A stretch of 64,000 nucleotides of DNA from Aestuariirhabdus sp049985285. GTDB lineage: Bacteria > Pseudomonadota > Gammaproteobacteria > Pseudomonadales > Aestuariirhabdaceae. Positions within the stretch are counted from its first letter, which is position 1. Every line of letters starts with the position of its first letter. The position numbers and the translations under genes are program-made. The notes beneath the pieces are model-generated. The model saw nothing but the letters and a program-made list of their open reading frames with translations, was not told the origin of the DNA and did not search any database. This document shows, in pieces, positions 58,952-64,000 of this stretch. The DNA is taken from NCBI RefSeq assembly GCF_049985285.1, contig NZ_JBNIEU010000001.1, forward strand, positions 62,001-126,000. The letters run 5' to 3'.

Positions 58952-60157
58952 ATGCAAATCGAGGCGAATAATCAGATAAACGAAGCTGTCATTGTCGCAG
59001 CCACCCGCACCGCCGTAGGCGCATTCGGCGGCGGACTCTCCACTGTGCCTGCGAGTGATCTTGGCGCTCGGGTGATCTCCTCCCTGATCCAACAAAGTGG
59101 CATTGATGCCGCTGAGCTGGACGAGATTATCATGGGCCAGGTGCTCACCGCCGGTTGCGGGCAAAATACGGCCCGCCAAGCGCTGATCGCCGCTGGCGTT
59201 CCCGCCTCGGTACCGGCTCTTACCATCAACAAGGTCTGTGGTTCGGGCCTGAAAGCCTTGCATCTTGCAACCCAGGCCATTCGCCTCGGTGATGCCGACA
59301 TGATCATTGCCGGCGGACAGGAAAATATGAGCCTGGCACCCCATGTACTACCCAACAGCCGCAACGGTCAACGCATGGGGAACTGGTCAATGGTAGATAC
59401 CATGGTCAGTGACGGACTCTGGGATGCGTTTAACGATTACCACATGGGAATCACTGCCGAAAATATCGCGCAGCAGTACGGCTTTACCCGCGCCCAGCAA
59501 GACGCTTTCGCCGCCCACTCCCAACAAAAAGCCGCAGCAGCCTGCGCCAACAACCGCTTCGCAGACGAGATCACCCCCGTCGCCGTACCTCAACGAAAAG
59601 GTGACCCCATTATTGTTGACCGGGACGAACAACCCCGCCCGGAAACCACCATAGAGTCACTTTCCCGCCTGCGTCCTGCATTCAAAAAAGAGGGCACCGT
59701 GACCGCGGGCAACGCCTCCACACTTAATGATGGTGCTGCCGCGGTGTTACTCTGCAGCAAGGCCAAAGCCGCGCAACTGGGACTCACGCCGCTGGCGACG
59801 ATAAAGGCTTACGCCAACGCCGGCGTTGCCCCGGACATCATGGGAACCGGGCCTATCCCCGCCACCCGTCGCTGCCTGAAAAAGGCGGGCTGGAGCATCG
59901 ACGACCTTGATCTTATCGAGGCAAACGAAGCCTTCGCCGCTCAGGCCCTGTCGGTTAACGCCGAACTGGGGTGGGACAGCGAACGTATCAACGTGAATGG
60001 CGGCGCCATCGCGCTGGGTCACCCGATCGGCGCATCGGGTTGCCGCATACTGGTCACCCTGCTCCACGAGATGATGCGCAGAGATGCTAAAAAAGGCTTG
60101 GCTACACTCTGCATCGGGGGCGGACAGGGCGTCGCCCTTGCCATCGAACGCGAGTAG
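58952..60157 (+). CDS. Acetyl-CoA C-acetyltransferase (thiolase)
   Basis: Degradative/biosynthetic thiolase of 401 residues. The nucleophile cysteine is in TINKVCGSGLKALHLA, the catalytic His in GGAIALGHPIGASGCRI and the C-terminal cysteine in LCIGGGQGVAL. NASTLNDGAAAVLLCSKAKA is also typical. It matches the PhaA/AtoB acetyl-CoA acetyltransferase group rather than FadA; polyhydroxybutyrate partners (phaB, phaC) are not in the window, so the pathway is not settled. Confidence 0.93.
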   Translation: MQIEANNQINEAVIVAATRTAVGAFGGGLSTVPASDLGARVISSLIQQSGIDAAELDEIIMGQVLTAGCGQNTARQALIAAGVPASVPALTINKVCGSGLKALHLATQAIRLGDADMIIAGGQENMSLAPHVLPNSRNGQRMGNWSMVDTMVSDGLWDAFNDYHMGITAENIAQQYGFTRAQQDAFAAHSQQKAAAACANNRFADEITPVAVPQRKGDPIIVDRDEQPRPETTIESLSRLRPAFKKEGTVTAGNASTLNDGAAAVLLCSKAKAAQLGLTPLATIKAYANAGVAPDIMGTGPIPATRRCLKKAGWSIDDLDLIEANEAFAAQALSVNAELGWDSERINVNGGAIALGHPIGASGCRILVTLLHEMMRRDAKKGLATLCIGGGQGVALAIERE

Positions 60158-60253
60158 CCCTCACCAGCGATTGGAAGGCACCTCGGAGACAGGGGAGTGC
60201 TATTTCGACCCGGCCTGCGCCTTACCATGGGATCTATTTACGTCCTGTGGGAT
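60158..60253. other. Spacer with a degenerate array copy after the thiolase
   Basis: No gene. The part from about 60217 (TTACCATGGGATCTATTTACGTCC is split here by a deletion) is a shortened, degenerate relative of the following repeat unit: it ends GATCTATTTACGTCCTGTGG like the array copies but lacks the middle CCTTGGCTCACGC. Confidence 0.5.
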
Positions 60254-60489
60254 CGCTTACGCCACCCTTGGCTCACGCGATCTACTTACGTCCTCCCGGG
60301 ACCGCTTACGCCATCCTTGGCTCACGCGATCTACTTACGTCCTCCCGGGACCGCTTACGCCATCCTTGGCTCACGCGATCTACTTACGTCCTCCGGGATC
60401 GCTTACGCCATCCTTGGCTCACGCGATCTACTTACGTCCTCCGGGATCGCTTACGCCATCCTTGGCTCACGCGATCTACTTACGTCCTG
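60254..60489. repeat. Tandem array of five 48/49-bp units
   Basis: Units start at 60254, 60303, 60352, 60400 and 60448 with periods 49, 49, 48 and 48. Each begins CGCTTACGCCATCCTTGG, continues CTCACGCGATCTACTTACG and ends TCC; units 1-2 are joined by TCCCGGGAC and units 3-4 by TCCGGGATC. Copies are almost identical, with one C/T change in copy 1. Reading frames through it translate to repeated LTRSTYVL peptides with no sign of selection. It lies between the thiolase stop and the pnp terminator. Confidence 0.92.
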
Positions 60490-60497
60490 TAAGCAAA

Positions 60498-60525
60498 AAA
60501 AAAGAGAGCCGAGGCTCTCTTTTTT
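60498..60525. terminator. Bidirectional terminator downstream of pnp
   Basis: A stem AAAAAAGAGAGC / GCTCTCTTTTTT around a CGAG loop, with T tracts on both strands; on the minus strand it lies 17 bases past the pnp stop. It also ends any plus-strand transcript that leaves the tandem array. Confidence 0.88.
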
Positions 60526-60541
60526 CGTGGCAACCGAAGGA

Positions 60542-62650
60542 TTAATCCTCCTGGTCAGCCTCGGCGGCAGCAACATCCTTGATGCTCAGTTTGATGCGAC
60601 CGCGGTTATCCACGTCCAACACCAACACCTTCACCTCTTCACCCTCTTTCAGGTAGTCGGTCACTTTCTCAACCCGCTCTTCAGAGATCTGTGAAATGTG
60701 AACCAAACCATCCTTGCCGGGCAGGATATTAACAAACGCACCGAAGTCGACAATACGCTCGACCTTACCGGTGTAGATCTTGCCAACTTCAGCTTCGGCG
60801 GTGATGCTCATCACCATATCCACTGCTGCCTGGCTGGCGGCCTTGTCTTCTGCGTAGATCTTCACCATACCGTCGTCTGTGATATCAACGGACGCACCCG
60901 TCGCTTCACAGATAGAACGGATAGTCGCGCCACCTTTACCAATAACGTCACGGATCTTATCAGGATCGATTTTCAGGGCGGTCATGGCAGGAGCGTTGTC
61001 GGACAGCTCCGGACGCGATTCAGCCAGTACCTTGTTCATCTCACCAAGGATATGCATACGCGCTTCGTTGGCCTGGGCCAACGCGAGCTCCATGATCTCT
61101 TCGGTAATACCCTGGATTTTAATATCCATCTGCAGTGCGGTGATACCTTCGTCAGTACCCGCTACCTTGAAGTCCATGTCGCCAAGGTGATCTTCATCCC
61201 CGAGGATGTCGGTCAAAACGGCGAATTTTTCACCCTCTTTCACCAGACCCATAGCGATACCGGCAACCGGCGCCTTCAGCGGTACACCGGCATCCATCAG
61301 CGCGAGGCTGGCACCACAGACAGAAGCCATGGAGCTGGAACCGTTTGATTCGGTGATTTCAGACACCACACGAATGCTGTAGGGAAACTCCTCTTCGGTT
61401 GGCAGCATCGCCTGGATACCACGACGAGCCAGGCGACCGTGTCCAATCTCACGACGCCCGGGGCTACCGACACGACCGCACTCGCCTACGGAGTAGGGAG
61501 GGAAGTTGTAGTGCAGCATAAAGGGATCACGCTTATCGCCTTCGAGTGAATCGACACGCATTGCATCACGTGCGGTACCCAAGGTAGCGGTAACGATCGC
61601 CTGGGTTTCACCACGAGTGAACAGCGCAGAACCGTGCGTCCTTGGCAGGATGCCGGTTTCAACATTGATGCCACGAACGGTCTTGGTGTCACGACCATCG
61701 ATACGGGGCTCACCGTTAACCACGTTCTGGCGAACAGTGGTTTTCTCCAGCGAAGCGAATGCTTGCTTCACGTCGTCGGAGGAGTATTGACCTTCGGCGT
61801 CGCCAGCAAGCTGTGCAACAACCGCGTCACGTACCAGACCCAACTCCGCGTAGCGCTCAAGCTTGTTGGTGATTTTGTAGGCGGCACTGACCTTGTCGCC
61901 GGCTGCCAAACTAACAGCATCGCGCAACGATTCATTTTGCGCTTCTGGCTGCCAATCCCAACGCGGCTTGCCCGCTTCAGCGGCCAACTCGGTGATGGCG
62001 TCGATGACGCACTGTGATTGCTTGTGGGCAAACAAAACCGCACCCAGCATCTCGTCTTCGGTCAACTCATCAGCTTCAGATTCAACCATCAGTACCGCAT
62101 CACGGGTACCGGCAACAATCATGTCCAGCAAAGAGTCTTCGAGCTGGGCAAAACTTGGGTTGAGCATGTAACCGTCTTCTTCGGTAAAGCCAACACGGGC
62201 CACACCGATGGGGCCGTCAAATGGAATACCGGAGATGGCCAGTGCAGCGGAGGTACCGATCATGGCAGCGATATCTGGATCCTGTACCTTATCGGTGGAC
62301 ATCACAGTACAGGTTACCTGTACTTCGTTCATGAAGCCCTTGGGGAACAGGGGGCGGATCGGACGATCGATTACACGGGATGTCAGCGTTTCACGCTCGG
62401 AGGGACGACCTTCACGCTTGAAGAAACTACCGGGGATTTTACCCGCAGCATAGGTCTTCTCCTGATAGTGAACAGAGAGGGGGAACCATCCCCGACTCGG
62501 GTCTGCGGTCTTGGAGCCAACCACTGTAGTCAGCACGGACAAGCCGCCCATAGTTACCATTACAGCGCCTGTTGCCTGGCGCGCGATACGACCTGTTTCC
62601 AGGGTTACGGTTTGATCACCGAATTGAAATGTCTTAGTTACCGGGTTCAC
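60542..62650 (-). CDS. pnp: Polyribonucleotide nucleotidyltransferase
   Basis: PNPase degrades RNA 3'-5' phosphorolytically in the degradosome. Two RNase PH domains (EKTYAAGKIPGSFFKREGRPSERE..., LHYNFPPYSVGECGRVGSPGRREIGHG) are followed by a KH domain (KIRDVIGKGGATIRSICEATG) and an S1 domain (GKIYTGKVERIVDFGAFVNILPGKDGLVHISQIS). It has 702 residues and starts at GTG 62650. It follows rpsO; stem-loops between the genes are probably processing/autoregulatory sites. Confidence 0.97.
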   Translation of the reverse strand: MNPVTKTFQFGDQTVTLETGRIARQATGAVMVTMGGLSVLTTVVGSKTADPSRGWFPLSVHYQEKTYAAGKIPGSFFKREGRPSERETLTSRVIDRPIRPLFPKGFMNEVQVTCTVMSTDKVQDPDIAAMIGTSAALAISGIPFDGPIGVARVGFTEEDGYMLNPSFAQLEDSLLDMIVAGTRDAVLMVESEADELTEDEMLGAVLFAHKQSQCVIDAITELAAEAGKPRWDWQPEAQNESLRDAVSLAAGDKVSAAYKITNKLERYAELGLVRDAVVAQLAGDAEGQYSSDDVKQAFASLEKTTVRQNVVNGEPRIDGRDTKTVRGINVETGILPRTHGSALFTRGETQAIVTATLGTARDAMRVDSLEGDKRDPFMLHYNFPPYSVGECGRVGSPGRREIGHGRLARRGIQAMLPTEEEFPYSIRVVSEITESNGSSSMASVCGASLALMDAGVPLKAPVAGIAMGLVKEGEKFAVLTDILGDEDHLGDMDFKVAGTDEGITALQMDIKIQGITEEIMELALAQANEARMHILGEMNKVLAESRPELSDNAPAMTALKIDPDKIRDVIGKGGATIRSICEATGASVDITDDGMVKIYAEDKAASQAAVDMVMSITAEAEVGKIYTGKVERIVDFGAFVNILPGKDGLVHISQISEERVEKVTDYLKEGEEVKVLVLDVDNRGRIKLSIKDVAAAEADQED

Positions 62651-62820
62651 GGTTGTTTCCTTCTTTCACTTACTGTGTGTCAAAAATATCTGATTTTGTC
62701 TGTTTACCACTTTCTCTTTACTGCTTTGCCGCAAGGCGGCTCGCCTGCGCACCCCATGCTGACCACATCATCTACTCTTTCAAGTGGCCCAACTGTCGGG
62801 GAGTCCTGCACAAACAAAAC

Positions 62821-62853
62821 ACCGCTAGAGATTCCGAAAGAATCAATAGCGGT
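62821..62853 (-). promoter_or_regulatory. Long hairpin in the rpsO-pnp intergenic leader (candidate RNase III processing site)
   Basis: Outer stem ACCGCTA/TAGCGGT (62821-62827 with 62847-62853) and inner stem GATTC/GAATC (62830-62834 with 62840-62844), separated by a small internal loop. It lies about 170 bases upstream of the pnp GTG. E. coli pnp is controlled through an RNase III hairpin in the equivalent position. A T-rich stretch (GTTTTGTTTG) on the minus strand also allows a terminator role. Confidence 0.5.
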
Positions 62854-62866
62854 GCTTGAAAAACGC

Positions 62867-62890
62867 AATACCCACCAAAAGGTGGGTATT
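62867..62890 (-). terminator. rpsO terminator / attenuator
   Basis: A 10-bp stem AATACCCACC / GGTGGGTATT with an AAAA loop lies 21 bases after the rpsO stop on the minus strand and is followed by GCGTTTTTC. Readthrough would feed pnp. Confidence 0.7.
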
Positions 62891-62911
62891 TAGCCGAAAA
62901 GTCATTCAGGC

Positions 62912-63181
62912 TTAGCGACGCAGACCGAGGCTGCTAATCAACGCCTTGTAACGATCAACGTTCTTGCCCTTGAGGTAGTCCAGCAACTTACGACGCTGGT
63001 TTACCATACGGATCAAGCCACGACGTGAGTGGTGATCCTTGTGGTGACCCTTGAAGTGACCCTGCAGGCTCTCGATGTTAACGGTCAGCAGAGCGACCTG
63101 TACTTCGGGAGAACCGGTATCGCCTTCGGCTTGTTGATACTGTTTAACGACTTCTGCTTTCTTTTCAGCACTTAATGCCAT
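62912..63181 (-). CDS. rpsO: 30S ribosomal protein S15
   Basis: The 89-residue uS15 begins MALSAEKKAEVVKQYQQAEGDTGSPEVQVALLT and ends ALISSLGLRR, with the rRNA-binding GHFKGHHKDHHSRRGLIRMVNQRRKLLDYLK. The frame opens at 63277 but the ATG at 63181 is the true start, with GGAG 10 bases upstream. It lies between truB and pnp, as in E. coli. Confidence 0.98.
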   Translation of the reverse strand: MALSAEKKAEVVKQYQQAEGDTGSPEVQVALLTVNIESLQGHFKGHHKDHHSRRGLIRMVNQRRKLLDYLKGKNVDRYKALISSLGLRR

Positions 63182-63248
63182 GGTATTTCTCCATCTAAAT
63201 ATGCATGGGACAGCCTTGGACTGCCATATATTCAGGTATAACCGTGCA

Positions 63249-63277
63249 TATTTACAGTCACCCTGATTGTGCCGCAA
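63249..63277 (-). promoter_or_regulatory. Candidate rpsO promoter
   Basis: Minus-strand TTGCGG (63272-63277) and TAAATA (63249-63254) with a 17-bp spacer, in the gap between truB and rpsO. Confidence 0.5.
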
Positions 63278-63323
63278 CCCCTTCCGGGGCCAGCGGATGC
63301 GCGATTATAACAGAGATATCTGG

Positions 63324-64000
63324 CTAGCGTACAATTAATCGCCGGGGCGCAATACGGCCGTCATGGTCCACTTCGCCGATCCCCAAAAATACGCGCTCAC
63401 CCCCATCTGCCTGCTGGTAAATACGCACCCAGCCAGAAGCGGGGGACTTGGGCACCATCACCGCCTGGCCCTGACCGATATAGTAGGCACTCGTCTCTCC
63501 GACGATCACTTGCGGCCAATCGATCACGGCCGTGTCCGGGGGAATAAGCAGGGCATCAAGGGCATCAAACCCGCCCTCATCGAGAATTGCCTCCAGCGCT
63601 GCAATACTATAACTCTGGGACTCCTCGAAGGGACCGGCACGATAACGACGTAGCGCCTTGACGTAAGCACCACAGCCGAGCTCATCACCAAGATCCTGCA
63701 CCAGGGAGCGAATATAGGTGCCCTTGCTGCACAACACCTTAAGCTGCGCTTCGCCATCGCTAAAACCGTTACACAACAGCTCATAGATCACCACCGAACG
63801 CGCCTTGCGTTCGATTTCGATCCCCTCACGGGCGAGCTTGTAAAGCGGCTTTCCGTCCACCTTAAGCGCCGAATACATCGGCGGCACCTGCTGTTGCGGA
63901 CCACGAAACTGCTGCATCACCTGTTCCAGCCGGGCATCATCAAACGCGGGCCGGGCGACCTCGGTTAACTGACCCTCGGCATCGCCGGTGTCACTGCGCG
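63324..64000 (-). CDS. truB: tRNA pseudouridine(55) synthase TruB, C-terminal part (cut by window edge)
   Basis: The minus-strand frame is open through base 64000, so the N-terminus, including the catalytic aspartate, lies outside. The visible part reads DTGDAEGQLTEV, FRGPQQQVPPMYSALKVDGKPLYKLAREG, CSKGTYIRSLVQDLGDELGCGAYVKALRR and ends with a PUA-like GIGEVDHDGRIAPRRLIVR. It makes pseudouridine 55 in the T-loop of most tRNAs. The order truB-rpsO-pnp is conserved. Confidence 0.96.
   Translation of the reverse strand, partial: RSDTGDAEGQLTEVARPAFDDARLEQVMQQFRGPQQQVPPMYSALKVDGKPLYKLAREGIEIERKARSVVIYELLCNGFSDGEAQLKVLCSKGTYIRSLVQDLGDELGCGAYVKALRRYRAGPFEESQSYSIAALEAILDEGGFDALDALLIPPDTAVIDWPQVIVGETSAYYIGQGQAVMVPKSPASGWVRIYQQADGGERVFLGIGEVDHDGRIAPRRLIVR

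Noticed and set aside
60254..60489. CRISPR array
   Set aside because: Units abut directly with 48/49-bp period; there are no variable spacers and no cas genes nearby.
60084..60694. Several plus-strand ORFs covering the tandem array (repeated LTRSTYVL peptides)
   Set aside because: They are translations of the noncoding repeat in different frames and run into the pnp terminator and 3' end.
1..64000. tRNA, rRNA, prophage, insertion sequence or defence island
   Set aside because: No transposase, integrase, nuclease or toxin gene and no tRNA cloverleaf or rRNA segment was recognised by reading both strands; short sRNAs could be missed.

Overview
The window is a stretch of gammaproteobacterial chromosome. 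Gene content and order match the Oceanospirillales/Pseudomonadales side of the class: an iscRSUA-hscBA-fdx-iscX operon next to ndk-rlmN-pilW-rodZ, a trpEGDC cluster beside gph and rpe, djlA-murU divergent from lptD-surA-pdxA-rsmA-apaH, the tsaD/rpsU-yqeY-dnaG-rpoD region, and truB-rpsO-pnp. A Dnr-type regulator and DUF6316/DUF6172/DUF3530 proteins also fit a marine relative of Pseudomonas or Marinobacter. No rRNA, tRNA, prophage, insertion sequence or CRISPR array was seen.

Layout: 0-10.1 kb (minus strand) holds rodZ (cut by the window edge), pilW, rlmN, ndk, the complete ISC iron-sulfur operon behind an IscR-type promoter, cysE and trmJ. 10.3-15.1 kb holds suhB, rluE, an InaA-family kinase, a YceB-like lipoprotein, a UDG-fold protein, and a cytochrome b561/YceI pair. 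15.1-22.7 kb is a low-oxygen/nitric-oxide neighbourhood: ubiV-ubiU-yhcC divergent from ubiT around a perfect FNR box, then DUF6316, moaA, dnr and nnrS, with a second FNR/Dnr box before nnrS. 22.7-31.0 kb is an accessory stretch of small enzymes and unknowns (frameshifted GFA protein, two VOC proteins, aminopropyltransferase-like protein, DODA-type dioxygenase, flavoprotein, GNAT, DUF1272, membrane protein, decayed dehydrogenase tail) plus yeiP and DUF6172. 31.2-38.3 kb is trpC-D-G-E, gph, a gabD-like dehydrogenase and rpe. 38.4-48.9 kb is the DUF3530/djlA/murU/lptD-surA-pdxA-rsmA-apaH/EamA block. 49.3-58.8 kb is cca-folM, folK-folB-tsaD, rpsU-yqeY-dnaG-rpoD and miaA. 59-64 kb is an acetyl-CoA acetyltransferase, a 48/49-bp tandem repeat, pnp, rpsO and partial truB.

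The most coherent biology is the 15.6-22.7 kb region. The palindromic TTGATTTGCATCAA box is spaced as a class II activator site for both divergent units, so oxygen-independent ubiquinone hydroxylation (UbiUV and UbiT), and the radical-SAM protein YhcC embedded in the ubiUV transcription unit, should be induced together without oxygen. The Dnr homologue and NnrS add a response to nitric oxide. Other points are the loss of amgK, apaG and probably plsY from otherwise conserved neighbourhoods, a Cca without HD motifs, a frameshift in a poly-G tract, an orphan strong terminator, and the tandem array downstream of pnp. No clearly novel multi-gene system was found.
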